A DNA stretch of 64,000 nucleotides from Dipylidium caninum (lineage: Eukaryota; Platyhelminthes; Cestoda; Cyclophyllidea; Dipylidiidae): assembly GCA_017562135.1 (NCBI GenBank), contig QEYB01000006.1:1-64000 (forward strand). Direction: 5' to 3'. The position numbers and the translations under genes were made by a program. Below the pieces are notes generated by a model, which did not search any database, was not told where the DNA came from, and saw only the letters and a list, made by a program, of their open reading frames with translations. This document shows positions 50,260 through 62,889 of the stretch, piece by piece; position 1 is the first letter of the stretch, and every line of letters starts with the position of its first letter.

Positions 50260-51150
50260 CTGCTCAACTTTTCAAAAGGTTATTACTTCAGCCTTCTTAA
50301 TTGAGGCACTTCGTATGCCAAATAAGGCATCTATTGTATGGAGGGTTGTATCAACTATCACTAAACCAAGCCAGCTATTTCCTCAACCCTCGAAAATCAC
50401 TCGGTTTATTTTCATAAAAGACGAACACAGTCGCCTTTAACTCTTCTCTCGCCCAACTGTTACAACAATTTGAGTTTAATTAAATGTGGCTCGGTATAAA
50501 GGCACCCTGTCAAGGCATTTAAAACAGTGCGTGTGAGCAAAGCAACATTAAAACAACCATGTAAAGTGTCAATAGAGGAAGAGAAAGTGTCAAGAGGGAA
50601 TTTGGGTATTATTCGGAGTACAGACATTGTCGCCCTTGGTTGAAAGTGAGCCTCTCAGCAGGGACATCTCAACCCAATGAGGGAAGCAATCGTATAAAGT
50701 AGGAATTAGTATTCATTTTCATCATTGCACGCCACATCTGGACTAAGAACGGAGCAATGGATAACCGACCTGCATCCTAGAGGGGTTCAAGATTGCCATT
50801 TTTAGACTTCAATGGCCCCCTCTGTGAAAACTGTATCCGAGCTAACCTCACTCATTTTTCGAGGGGGACACTTTGATGGACGTGAATGAGAAATATACCT
50901 CAATGACTTAGGAATATTTCTCATCTCATCGCCATATGCAAAAGCGATAGAATGAACCGCGATTTAAGTGGAGGCCGTGATGAACGAGGTTACACTGCGC
51001 TCTGGAAATGTGGTGCACTCCTATTGAGGCCAGAAAGTGTACGGGACAGTTTCTTCTGAATCAGAGAAGGAGACAAAAATGGAGAGAGAAATGGGCTTAG
51101 ATCCTCGTGAAACGCCACGTAGACTCCCAGACAGGGCAGCTTCTTTTTAG

Positions 51151-51301
51151 CACTGCTGTTAAGTTCACTGTCAATGGAACCAAATACCACTATTTAATGC
51201 CTTTAAATCCTATCAATCTCTGCTTACGACACGACTATGGCAAGGTCACGTACTTTTGGTTATTAGGGAGTCAAGCTCAGGCAGAGGAGCCAGAGAAGAA
51301 G
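51151..51301 (+). CDS. Candidate exon (FTVNGTKYHY)
   Basis: After a strong acceptor (cagctt followed by a T-run and ag), the phase-2 frame is open for 50 codons and contains VKFTVNGTKYHYLMPL and LRHDYGK. It could end at gtcacg (51245) or at gtatac (51302). The frame stays open to 51376. Family not recognised. Confidence 0.3.
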
Positions 51302-52181
51302 GTATACGCGATGCTGGGAACAAGAAAATGGGTAATGGAAGAGGTGATAGTGGATGATGAGTGGGTAAGTGGGTAAGTGGTAAGGTAACTCGTGGCGGAT
51401 TAGGAGCATAATTTAATCTAGCGCAAAGGAAGAAGATTCTGAGTTTGTAAAAAGTGGACGAAAACAGGTGAATAAAAGTCTAACCTTTACTGGGGCTATT
51501 TAACCCGAAACGACAATAATAAGTAGAATAGATCTAACCTTCGAAGACGAGACAGTACTGTCACACATTACTGATAAAAAACAATTGGCGATGGGATGCA
51601 TTCACATGCGAAAAGGGTCACCATCTTCGAGTCCTAAGGCAATTTCACCACGCCATAAGTTTGATAATTGCGTATGCCCCCCACAACGAGTTGACCCTCG
51701 AACAAACAACTCGTAGCAACCAACACAGCAGCTCAACCTTGCGCACTCCACCGTCTTCGTCACAGTTTAATCAGTATCCCCAATGCTGAAGCGAAAAGAA
51801 CGCTCTATTTTCCGATTATTCGACTGCTCCTCCATGAAATTTTCATTTTGATGATAGGCCTTGGTAGCGGATTTTTGACTAATCAAATGCAAAGTCTCGG
51901 GGAGATATGAAAAGTGGTGCTGGAGAAATTGGAAAAGCTGTCATCTGCCACTTTGAGGATGTCACTATCGGTTTACAACATGGCGCCACTTATTTATTTC
52001 ACCTGTTTCCTGATGACTAATTGTCACCAACGTTACCGTGTATGATAACATGGGTGCCCTAAAAAGAATATATACCGCATAATCTCTCCGTTTGCACGTT
52101 ATATGACCGGCCCACGATGGTGGACGAAACTCTGCTCATGCCACCCGGCGCCATCTGCCCATTCCGATGTTGTGTTTCCAG

Positions 52182-52439
52182 AAAAATAAGGCTTATTTCC
52201 AAAAGTCGTATGATGCGTACTGTCCTCAGAGTGATGCATTACCGAACAGTGATAGTGGGAGTGAAGGAATTCTTTTACCCAGCCTATTAGCATTAATGTC
52301 AACAAGAAAGACAAAAGAAAAGAAAAACGACTCGGATGGAATACCTCAAATAAACAGCAAAAAAAGGGGAAAATCTCCTATTGTCCTTATTTTCCATGGA
52401 AAAAGGCACAACCTAAGGGGGCAGGGGCTTTCCGTGTAA
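52182..52439 (+). CDS. Candidate Lys/Ser-rich terminal exon
   Basis: An acceptor gttgtgtttccag is followed by an 85-codon phase-0 frame to a stop. It contains DALPNSDSGSEG and a Lys-rich stretch (STRKTKEKKNDSDG). It looks like a disordered C-terminus. There is no homology call, and it may be chance. Confidence 0.28.
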   Translation, partial: KNKAYFQKSYDAYCPQSDALPNSDSGSEGILLPSLLALMSTRKTKEKKNDSDGIPQINSKKRGKSPIVLIFHGKRHNLRGQGLSV

Positions 52440-53329
52440 AAAAAGCATTTGAAGCAGCACGAAATGGCTTTTCGAGAATCGGTGGTGGCTCTCGGCGAAG
52501 TGGAGAGTGAAGGTAATTCCTACAAACCGATATATCTGCCTGCCGATTGCTGATATATCTAAGCATTAAGGTGTGCTGACAACAAACAAAAGACGCTTTA
52601 ATTCACGTATGAACATCATCTGAGATGACAAGAGACAAGCATCTTTTACTCCGAGTTTCGCTCACTTTGAAAAACTAAATAGGAGTTAGTCGGATTTTGC
52701 TAACAGACAGAGTCTTCTATACAGAATACGCGTTTCTGATTTGGGCTTACGGAGATTGCACCCATTTGTGTTGCTCCACACTACTTTAGGCATCATATTT
52801 AAAGAAGTGATCTTCCAGTTTGGAAAAAAACATCCCTTGCACGAGTCCCATTACGTGTCTATGGGAAACTGGCTTCTGTTCCAGAGCCCTCATGTGATGC
52901 CGGGCGAAGTGATCAAATCGCAGACAACGTGATCAGATCATAGGCCATCCATCATTCCGGTAAAGGCAGTGGCCACTGCTACTCTGATTTGCTTCGTAGA
53001 GAGACAAATAAGCACAGTCACAGTCGTGGTGCCGTGCTGGGTGACAGTGATTTTTGTATGTTTCACACTGTGGCTCATAGTTCGCTTGAAATATAATTTC
53101 GAATACGAGAGTGATGAGGTGATATCAAGTGCTAAAATAGAGACTTAGGAAATTTGTAGGTTGGTCGCCAAATGCTTTACCTCTACATCCTCACTGGCCA
53201 ATTTCTGAGATTTCGTGTCTTAGAAGTGAATTAACAGGAAGAAATGAAATCCTCGTATGAATTTTGAGTAGTCAACTCAAAGTTCTTTTCAGGATGAGTT
53301 GCCTTGTACATACGCACCCACACTTAATT

Positions 53330-53665
53330 TAACCAGTTGTTCACCAATAACGCATGTGGCTATTGACAGTGACACATCATTATCATCGCAGCTCATGCAA
53401 TAGTGAAGTAAAGGGAATAATTAACATATTTCCCCTCCTACTCCCACTCATCGTGTCTGGCGTGTGTTCGTGGCATCGCGCAGGTTGGAGGAGAGTGGCT
53501 TTGTAAGTTGGCTCGAGGCTTCGTGTATAGAGAGAGTTGCACGTCTGCAGTGGACATGGGACCTTATCATACAGGGCGGTTATATTCTGTCGGAGGCGGA
53601 GAAATGCGAAACAGTGCAGGGAGTATCTGAAGCCGACTCTACTCAACCTGTCCTCGCGCGGAACG
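53330..53665 (+). repeat. Dispersed repeat, copy A
   Basis: This segment matches 61200-61530 on the same strand at roughly 70-75% by eye in several blocks in the same order: a gtggctattgacagtga-type block, cgtggcatcgcgcaggttgg and gaagccgactct. A 78-codon open frame lies within copy A but is closed in copy B. This is probably an old transposable-element fragment of unknown class. Confidence 0.55.
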
Positions 53666-53838
53666 AAGACCGGGTAATGAGGAAATTGCAAGACTCGTGA
53701 TTTTTCCTGCTATTATCCAGGCCACTCCTTCTCAAGCCTCCAATTTCTCCGCCATCTCCTAATGTTCCTGAAATGTAACGCTTTGATATGTGTAATTGGG
53801 TGATTTCCTTTCCTCACTTCCGCCCACTTATTGCTCAG

Positions 53839-53868
53839 AAATGGTATTACACCCCACAAAATATGCAG
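53839..53868 (+). CDS. Candidate 30-bp exon (KWYYTPQNMQ)
   Basis: A 10-codon phase-0 exon between a good acceptor (cacttattgctcag) and gtgtgt. It is suggestive only. It might belong with the terminal exon at 55348. Confidence 0.22.
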
Positions 53869-54344
53869 GTGTGTACATGTCACGTCGCATCACCATTAAT
53901 AGGGTTCGCGAATCGACAATTTCTTTAATTAATGAGAATGCGATTGGGCAGACGGTGGGTACAGATTTCGTCATAGATGAGCGACGAGGAGCAAGAGAAG
54001 CAGATTACGAGACCAAGAATCCGAAATCCAAGTCACTGTCCTGTCAGCGCGCGTGCTAATGCATACCGCCGTACGCCATAACATAATGAAATATCCAACG
54101 TACACCACAACATCATCCTTCCGCCATCACTTTCTTAAGCATCCAGACTCTTCATTACTTCTGAGCATGCGCAATACCGGTGTAAGTGCTGCTCGTCAGC
54201 TTTTACGTCGAGAGATGAAGTTTATAGCACTAACTCACTCACTCACGTTCAACCGTATGGACTGGGTAGGATAAAGACGAGGTGAGGGTGCCACGCTATA
54301 TTGCCCAGTTCAACTCGCAAGCCGGTTACCAGCCTTTTTTTCCA

Positions 54345-54430
54345 GTTGGATCACTGCCCTTCTAGCAGTGCAGGTGAAGAATGCTTCTTGTGTCCCTGTG
54401 CCTTACCGCTCTACGCGCTAGCCAGGTCAT
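54345..54430 (-). ncRNA. tRNA-like A-box fragment, possible SINE
   Basis: On the minus strand, ctggctagcgcgtagagcgg followed by taaggc resembles the D-arm and A-box end of a tRNA. No good B-box follows at the right distance, so it is not a working tRNA. A decayed tRNA-derived SINE is possible. Confidence 0.22.
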
Positions 54431-55347
54431 AAATGTGTTGGGTACAGCGAAATGGGTACGTAGGAAAAAAAAATGTGTCGGTTTATGCCATTCTCCCACT
54501 AAGTGAAAGAGGACTATGAGCGACAGAGAGGAGGAAGTCTGCGATATTCCACTATAAATTTGGTATTCAGGTTACAACGTTAGCCAAGATCAAGTATTTC
54601 AGCAGGCGCGACAATACCAAACCAACTCAAATACAAAAAATTTGAGTTTGAATCCTGTGGGCATGATGTATCACTTATGAACGACGACGTGGAAACGACT
54701 TGTCATATCGTGAAGAACTCAGAATGAAATGTAAGGATTGAGACTTTAAAAGCGAAATTATTGCGAAGAAGCAGAAAGTCTAATGTCAAAGTATATGGCA
54801 AGACGAACAAGTTTCATAATAGTGAAGTGGAGTGAAGTGAATTGGGTTGAACTCAATTGATTGGAAGGAGACAACACAAAAGCACATTAAGTACACTCAC
54901 CACGAGTTAATGCAGCTCAGTGAGTCAGTTGTTTATCTTCGTTAATTACTGGGCTTCCCTTACCTCACTTTTTCTCTGGGAGTCGTCTCCATAGCGTCTG
55001 CTAATTGTATTCATATTCGAGGAGGCACAACAATGAAACATTGAACAAGGAGAAGTCGGTATGGTAAATCGCAATTTATGTCTTTTTCAAGAGTGACAAC
55101 TGCGGCGCCCTGCGGAAGCTGATTGTGTGCGGAGTGAGTTAATGCTCCTTACTAACTATTGAGATTATTTCTATTCACTACACTGCTGGGTAAGGTCTCG
55201 CTCATTTGCTTTTGTGAGTTAGTACATGGACCACGCAGGCGATCAGCCACGCCTACGAGTATATACATTTTACCAGTTTCAACTACAGGTATGATATAAA
55301 ATTGTTCCTGTGAGTTGAGAGGATTCGTCTGTCTTCTTTTACCATAG

Positions 55348-55503
55348 CTTAGTGTTTTGGAAACTCCGTTACCTATTGATCTTGAAAAGATTGCAGACCC
55401 AACCGTGGAGGCTATCCGGCTCTATTCCTCGCCTTCAATACCTGAGCACCTTATTATTTTGCGACGCATCAGCTGTCTTTACTTATCTCTTTTTAATAAC
55501 TAA
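55348..55503 (+). CDS. Unrecognised terminal exon, 51 codons
   Basis: After a strong acceptor (cttcttttaccatag), a phase-0 frame runs 51 codons to TAA. It includes LETPLPIDLEKIADPTVEAI and PEHLIILRRISCLYLSLF, which look like folded helical protein. The upstream gene body should lie on the plus strand before 55.3 kb, but no linked exon could be proven. Family unknown. Confidence 0.42.
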   Translation, partial: LSVLETPLPIDLEKIADPTVEAIRLYSSPSIPEHLIILRRISCLYLSLFNN

Positions 55504-57885
55504 AAACTTGTACAAAGTCATATACCGTTTTAGGAAAACGTGGTTTGACATCTCCTAAAGTTGTTGTTTAATTTGCAAATCACAAGAATCGCTCGTGAAT
55601 CATTTTTCTCCCGCTCTAAGGCTAACAAGTATTCTTCCTTTCTGGCAGTAAGTACAGCAATTAGCCAATTTACTCGTACATTAAATAAAATAATAGACGA
55701 TATCACCACGAGCTCTGAATTTTATGCAGCTTGGGTGATTTCATCCATAGATCCGTCGAAATTCATTACACCATTTGCCCACCAGCTTCATTCAAGTCTC
55801 ACTTTCGGGTTAAACCTTGTGGTGTGACGTGAGCCGGACAAATATTGCCTCTATTTGTTATAAATATGGAAAACGTAGAGGAGTGAGTGCCAAATGGAGA
55901 GAATGATAGTGTGGATTGTACATTAACTTGGGTATAAACTAGGAACTAGTCATCCTGTTTTAGATGGCTGCTAGGAAATCTGCTATCCTAAATGAGAGAG
56001 AAAACGTTGGACTAATATGTGCTGTACTAGATGACGCCATTGCAAATGATCTACCGCAAGGGCAAGTGTCGGTTTCGGTGCTTCGATCTATATGATTGCC
56101 ATTTTACAGTAAAGCACCACTTGCGATGTAAAATGCATTTTGTATGCTAACGGAAAAGGATCAAGCAATGGGTAGTGGCATTATCCACGATTGAAAGTGT
56201 GTCAACTCTTCGTCCTACTAACTCTGTGAGTAATAGAGTGTTCAGCACTGCTACCCTACCTCTCAGCTCCCTTGAAGAGATCTTAACAGGGTATACATCA
56301 GATTAGTGAATCGCAGATTACAAATTGCCAGAGCCTATGAGGCGAGCCTACGATCATGAGTTTTTACATCAAAGTGAAATAAAGCGGTAGATCACCCGTA
56401 TTTACGTCAGACAAAACAATGTGTGTATAGTGGGTTTCATTTTCGTCATTCCATTGCAGGCGATTCGTTAGAATGCGCATATTGTTTGATGCCTTCTCAC
56501 ATTATCGTCGGAGGTGTAACGCAGGTGGGTGAGAAAAGGAGGGATGGATAGGTGGAAAGCATTTGGAAGTGGACCTTCGGTGGATGTGTATTGACCGCAG
56601 GTTTTACACCTCTGTCATAGCTATGCCTCCACGACGGCATAGGGCGGAAAGACACAAGAGAAAGCAATCCTGATGTGCACCGTTGGAAGACACCACAGGA
56701 TGTCTAGAGCTAGACTGGCGGACATGACACTCCTTCTGATCCTGCCCCTTCCATGTGCGAATGCGTGGGTGTGTGACCTATCTCGGAAGAAAGAGAGTGA
56801 GAACTTCTTGCTGTGCGACCTCTGATGATCAACATTTGCATCGACACTGCACATGTTCGCAAGAGTTGAGGAGATAGAGAAATTAATAGATCCATGAGAA
56901 AGAATGATGAAAGGGAAATGGCTATTCTCTTACTTTTAAGTGGATATCGTGCGTTACTACGGCCTACAGTTATGTACATTAGCATGCGCCTGATTACTAC
57001 TTTGAGCGCATTTTCGGTAGAGGGTCTCGTAATTTCCCTCTATCTGAATCCGAAAAGGGTTCAGATAGGCGAACTGTTATGATGGTGATGTAAATGGATG
57101 CATGTGAATGAAGAAGTTTAAGAAAAGTGAGCATGTGTGCAAAAAAACTAGTATCATTTTTGCCGCAGTAACTATGAGGAGGCGTAGAAAAGAATTCATT
57201 AATTTTGCGTGGATGTGTGAATGGACGTGGAAACTCATTCTGACATGATGAGCTCAATGTGTGCGCAGAAAGAAGTAATAGAGAGTCAGAAATGACAAGG
57301 AGCCTGGTAGCATGGAGGAAAAAAAGCTGTGATGATGGAAATGATGATGCTCGAAAGGTAGGTGAGGCGAATTCAGTATAATACCAAACGGAGAACAGGT
57401 AGAAGGGTTGTGAGAATGACAAATCGAACAGTTTATACAAAAGCAAGCGGCCGCATTGAGGGTAGTGAAGGGCGTCGGCTTCACTGTCACACCCAACTCC
57501 ACCTAATCGAACATTCTGACGACCTGCACGACGCTGGGTGAAAACTCCTTTCACTGCTTGTGTGGCAGCAATTTATCAAGTGGTGCGTCAATGCGAAGTT
57601 AGCATTAACCTAGCGCTCTCTTTCCTATGACGCGAGGAGTGCACCCACTGAGTATCCAACTCACCGCTCAGTGCTACGCTAATGTGAAGCCTTTCTTCGC
57701 ACAAATCTTGCCTAAGGAACAGTCCACAGTGGATCAACGAAAGTGGGAGGGGGCAGCGCCCACACTCACACAGGATTGTGAGGGCAATGAGCAGACATTG
57801 GCATTACTGAACCAAAATAGCGATTTCGTTATGTTTCCGCATATGGGACGGCGGCGAATGCTCTAGTTCGAACCATAGGGGTACA
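55504..57885. other. Stretch without supported gene
   Basis: Open frames at 55561-55827 (plus), 56997-57554 (minus, 185 codons) and 57627-57866 (plus) are within chance length, and I found no splice or family support for them. Confidence 0.45.
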
Positions 57886-58904
57886 TCAGTGTCCACAAAT
57901 TTTTTTAGACTCGGAGTAGTATAGGTTGGATGTCATCATAACTTTTCGTTTCATTGTCAAATAAGACGTGTCATAGCTTTCAATCAGAGACGGAGGTTTG
58001 GGAGGGGATAAGCGATAATGAAAATTTCCACAAACGGCATGACAAGAGCTGCCATCTTCGCAAATGAAAACACAAGTTTCATAAATGACGGCCACATGTC
58101 GAACGACCTCAGGGGTAGGACAGTGAGTACACTCTTGTGACAGTGGTACTTGCACATGTTCTGGAAAAAAGGGTGCAGAAGGCTACAACGCGTAACACCC
58201 TGTCCCAATATGTGGATGTATATGGTGTCAGACCATCGATTTCACTCTTGGTTAAAGCGTATCAGACAATTCTCTGTATACCTAGTAGTTGTATGTGAGG
58301 AGAATCGAACAAAGAGAATGGCCGTTAGTCAACGAGGCCCTCAGAGACTCACTTTTAGACTTAGCAGCAATGGTCCACCCATAGGAGCCCAAGAGCAGCA
58401 TTGTGAAGTAACCGAGTGTTCTTCCCTTTTCTCAATCTGCGCTGCACCACATTACCGTGGGAGCGGATCTGGTGGGCAATGGCGATGTTAGTGCTTCAAG
58501 CGGAGGAAGAGGGTCTTGCTAAGCGATGTGACCAAGAGTGGGTAACGAGGTGATACATTACCCCGCCACACGACCTAGCCAGATGCACGTTCGGAATGTG
58601 CTCGGGTGTTAGTCCATCGATCATGGAGTGGGAAGAGAGAATAATCACTTGGTTTGCATTTTACGACCCAAAAATGCTTACTCATTTGAACCCTTTCGGC
58701 ACTTCCACAGGAGAATGGAAGTGAAGCGGGTATGTCCCAGTAGACACATGTCAGACCTGGAAGCTGAAGTTCATCAAAGTCTGCGATGAAGCAGTCGGGC
58801 AATGGTAGTGCTGTTGTGATGATGGTTAATGTAAATTCGATTGAATTCTGAATGGGAGGAGTAGAGAAAATCAGCAACAGACATGATAACCAGGATACTC
58901 TCAT
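57886..58904 (-). CDS. Two-exon secreted Cys-rich protein, 165 aa (model)
   Basis: On the minus strand, exon 1 (58904-58682) starts with ATG and a typical signal peptide (MRVSWLSCLLLIFSTPP). It runs 74 codons and ends in phase 1 at a gtaagc donor. A 521 bp intron with a strong T-rich acceptor (cccttttttccag) leads to exon 2 (58160-57886), which completes the codon and runs 90 residues to TGA. The mature part has cysteines near residues 38, 53 and 66 (exon 1). Exon 2 holds the run ECTHC, then C-x3-C, C-x3-C and a final CGH. This spacing suggests a disulfide-bonded extracellular domain. No family was recognised. No membrane anchor is evident after the signal. It is a complete model with start, stop and in-phase intron, but without homology support. 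Confidence 0.5.
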
Positions 58905-59519
58905 GCCGACTGTGAATTGTCGCCAGCACTCATTCCATTACTAAAAACGGATGCTGAAATAATCCCGTCATCTTGCATAACCAGTAGGCACCGTTAGGGC
59001 TCTAATAACTCATCGGTTTCTTATGACACAGACCTCGCACCACCTGAATGAAGACACTCGTCGCATACCTACAAGCGGACTGCTTCAAACACAGTTGCAT
59101 TAAGCAGTCAATTATTCAATTCATTATTTTCAGAGGTCTATGACACGGAGAGCGATTTTCCAATGCAGCTGTGAGACGGCCCGATTGAGAACGAAACATC
59201 GCCGCAGGCCATCTCTCTCCAACTAAGTACAGTTGATCAGACGATTTGGCAAGACCACATGTGGTGAGACAGATGGACAAACCACTGCATCCATCATTGC
59301 TGTTCAGGTGAACCCCTAATCCTGCCTTTTGGGGACCATTGGGAACCACCGGTGGAAGCTTCACCTAAGCTGAGGGAACCTTTCCCTTCTGTCGTCTGGG
59401 AGGAACTAATAAGATACATCACCTGAGCATGCAGCCAAATTGCGAGTCGCGTTGCCTGCAAAAGAGTGTACTAATTTATAAGAATAGATTATGTGCTGCC
59501 AAAGACGCTTCCCCTAGGG

Positions 59520-60888
59520 TTAAGGACTGATAACGTACAGAGTAAACCATTGCTGAACTGTCTCTTCCCGCAGGGTGACGCTCTCTCTTGTTAGGAAAAA
59601 CCGAGAGACGTATTCGTTGTCCGAGGCAATGACTGCAAAATGGGCTTGAGGAGAACGCACATTTACGGGACTGTCGGGACCTTCTCAAGCTTTACTCTAT
59701 AGGCGGTCACGGTGGCACAAGTGCGTGCACATGCCCGCAGAAACTAACAATCTGGGGCATTATGAATCCGCGACTTATTCGTCTTCAAATTTCTTGACTT
59801 GAGTGTACAATTAATTAACTTTGTTGGTTTTTATCAGAAACGGAATTTCTTCCGTTTGATTTTCAGATTCAAACGGCAAAGAGCAGGGTAACCTCAAATT
59901 ATGACTTATTTCTCACGGGCAGGCTCGAGGCGTCTAGATCGCTTGTATCACCACCTCGATTCACACCTCCCCCTTGTTGAGGCTTCATGGACTCGAGTAT
60001 ATTGAGCTATACAAATGGTAAAGATTCCAAACCGCCTCTGTTCTCCTTCTAGGAGGCAAAATTACCATATGCCCGGCTTGAAATATAAGTGGTCCTCACT
60101 AACCTCCGCTTGAGTCCATTCAAAAGTGCGCCTCTTCTTTGAGGCTTTAGGGGAATAGAAGTTGGTCGCACAACGTCTTCTTCCCAACCTCCCAACCCAT
60201 TCTGTCCCTCTGACTTACTGAATAACTTGCCACGGTTAGTTCTAAGGCCTGGGGGATAATCAAAACAATTAAGCCACCAGGCGCGAAGAACGATTTCAGG
60301 CCCCCTCCCTCAGTTGCTGACAGAATGTCCACCCTGAGTCTGCTCAGCAGTATATTCAGCAAGTGTGTACGCATAGCGTTTTCACCACCAGGAGGCAGAG
60401 GGCGCCCCACCTGTGTGATTCCCTATTGACGCCTGCTTGAGCGGCTTCCTATCTGGCGGCTTCCTCCTGCCCAAGAGAGACATTTAACAGGTCCATGTAT
60501 GCTCTGACTCCACCGCCCATTTGCTCAGACGGTTATCGAGCAGTCTTGCCTATTGTCTCCACACGCCAGCCAAGCCTGAAGGCCATGTTTCACGTGTTTA
60601 TGAGATCTAACTAGCTAATAACGTGGGTTTTTAAAGCGGCATAGGTATGGGTCGCAAAAGCGCATTGCAACCTCAGAGAAGGTTACTTGGGTATTTTCCT
60701 CAGTCAGACTCCGGCCTCAGGTTGCTGTCGCGAGGTGATTGTACAAGTAGATTGCGGGAAAAGCGGCGTCGAGTGGGGAAAAGCACCTCACATATTTGTC
60801 CCTGCATGACGAGAGCGGCCTGTATCACTTCATGACCCATATGCATGAGATGCACGTGTAGTTGGAGAAAATGGTGAGCACCACACAT
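59520..60888 (-). CDS. Unrecognised three-exon gene fragment
   Basis: On the minus strand a frame ending at 60792 (gtgagg donor, phase 1) contains FLQLHVHLMHMGHEVIQAAL and VMQGQI. It joins a 30 bp exon (60248-60219, acceptor gattatcccccag, donor gtaagt, phase 1) reading LRTNRGKLF. That joins a terminal exon (59632-59520, acceptor cattttgcag) reading ASDNEYVSRFFLTRESVTL and QQWFTLYVISP before TAA. All junctions are in phase. The first exon's 5' border is unclear: the frame is open above the first ATG at 60888. No family was recognised. Confidence 0.42.
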
Positions 60889-61199
60889 ACTCGTGTTATG
60901 GTCGAAATATTGTCGTTCCCCAGGCCTTTATGCGGAAGATAGCACATAACCACTTGGATTGTGTGCAGATCCTTAATCCAAATGCGTGTGGAATGGAGCG
61001 TTCGCCTCGACTCCAGTAATCATATCAACTAAGACTCGTTTTGAGAGTTGTGGAGGAATGGTTGGTACGCGCTCACCTAACTTTACGTTAATATAAATAC
61101 AGTCAGATTTGATGGTAAAACTTAAATACGTCCTTTCTGCAGACAACTTTAGTCGGTCTTGTCATAATGTGCTCTTTGTCCATGTACTTCTGCTCTCAC

Positions 61200-61530
61200 G
61201 CTTCCGGTTGTCCACCAAGTAGACATGGTGGCTGTTGACAGTGATGCTTCATTCCTTTTCACTCGCCTGCCTTTGCGGAAGAAGAAGGAATCATTGACAC
61301 CTTTCTTCTTTACGCCCGATTTATCGTGACCCAGACTTGCTCGTTACATCGCACGGTTGGGGGAGACAGAGACGTAATTCAGCCAGAGGCCAGGTGCACT
61401 GAGGTTACTTGAGCCCGTTCAGTGACAGTGATAAGCGGTCTCCGAAAGTTCAATGTCATTTGTGGAGTATGTAGGATGGTGGACATTTCGCAAGCGTGTG
61501 AAGTCGACTCTTGTCAAACGAGTCGTGGGG
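61200..61530 (+). repeat. Dispersed repeat, copy B
   Basis: Partner of 53330-53665, with blocks gtggctgttgacagtga, cgttacatcgcacggttgg and gaagtcgactct in the same order. No intact frame. Class unknown. Confidence 0.55.
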
Positions 61531-62583
61531 TGGAAAGAAGGCTGAGCAATAAGTGATTTGTTAGACTCGACAAACAATCTGTTCACATGCAGTCCACAAG
61601 TTTACTAGCCTCAAAGTTCTTCACTACATCTTCGGTCTCCCCGAACTTTATCCCCTCGACGAGAGTAATTAATGAGTCCTTTCCTGCCCCTCTCTCTAGT
61701 TGATGCGACCCCTTCCCTCAACTTCCTCAACGGAACACGACAGTTACATCACCACCATGAGAGTTAGGCTATTTCAGGCCAATTGTGACTAGGTGGTTAG
61801 TGAATAACGAAACCCCATCAACGGGTGGGTGGCAGAAGGTAAGAGAGGGGAATTACGAGGCAGAGATGTCGCAACTCTGATCAGAGTAGTGCTAAACGCC
61901 TGCCAATTTATGCCAACGTTTAGGCCGTAACTGTGCAAAACATCGGCCACCACAAATAAGTGAGTAGTCATTACCGCTCAATCAAGCTCCGAGTCTCGTT
62001 CACACCTTTGAGCATGTGCGTGAACCGGTGGGAACGTTGCTCATCAAAAGGCAAAAGGTAAGGAGCTCTGGCACTCCTTCTTCCTAGGTGGTCCCACCTA
62101 CCGGGCTACTAGTACATAATGGAGGGAGGAGGACTAAAGGCAGTTGACATGCCTGTCAATCCAATCACAAGTCAGTTGCAACCATCCTCCTTCCAACAGT
62201 ACAGCTGAGGAATACTTCCATTGTGTCCTTTTCCGCCCTGCTCCAACCAGGGCGGCAACGCACAAGATAAAAAGTATGAACTCATAGGTTAAAACTCATG
62301 AGTAAGACTACATCCCCGAAACTCCAACTTCCAGGTATCCTCTATTCTTACCTCCCTTTCTCTGTGCCTACATTCCTCTCCTCGCCCTAATAAGAGAAGG
62401 CAATTACCAGTGTCCATATAATGAAGTTGCCTCAATGGAATGAAGAAAATGAAAGTGTTCTATGCAATTCTATACAATTCTGTAGGAGTGCAACTTGTCC
62501 AATGAGATGACATACGCCTCAAATTGTCCGACAGGCCGCGCAATCAGGAGAGTCGACCGCTTCTATGCCACTGAGGACAAAGC

Positions 62584-62889
62584 TCATGATCGTACACGAT
62601 CTTCCCATTGGCTGCGAACATTATCAGTCACAAAGTCACAACTCCTAGGCAAATACGCATAGAGGCAAATTGCAAAGCGTATTACAAGGCGTCCCAATCG
62701 CGATTTCAAGTGTTCAATGCCGCGTAGATAGATACGGACACATTTTACACCAGTGATATTCGCTATTGGAAGGTCCCACTTCTCAAACGTGACGTTGTAC
62801 AATAGCAAGTTCGACGTCCGCAATGGCGTGTGGCGTGCTTTTGTGACGTATCTGTCACTACCGTGAATACTCTCGCATCTTACGTTCAT
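62584..62889 (-). CDS. Hypothetical 101-codon frame
   Basis: An ATG-started frame without introns includes LYNVTFEKWDLPIANITGV and RGIEHLKSRLGRLVIRF and ends at a stop. The composition is protein-like, but there is no family, no promoter and no 3' signal I can point to. Confidence 0.28.
   Translation of the reverse strand: MNVRCESIHGSDRYVTKARHTPLRTSNLLLYNVTFEKWDLPIANITGVKCVRIYLRGIEHLKSRLGRLVIRFAICLYAYLPRSCDFVTDNVRSQWEDRVRS

Noticed and set aside
56997..57554. 185-codon minus-strand open frame
   Set aside because: Low-complexity Ser/Phe/Leu content, no splice support, no family, and length within chance.
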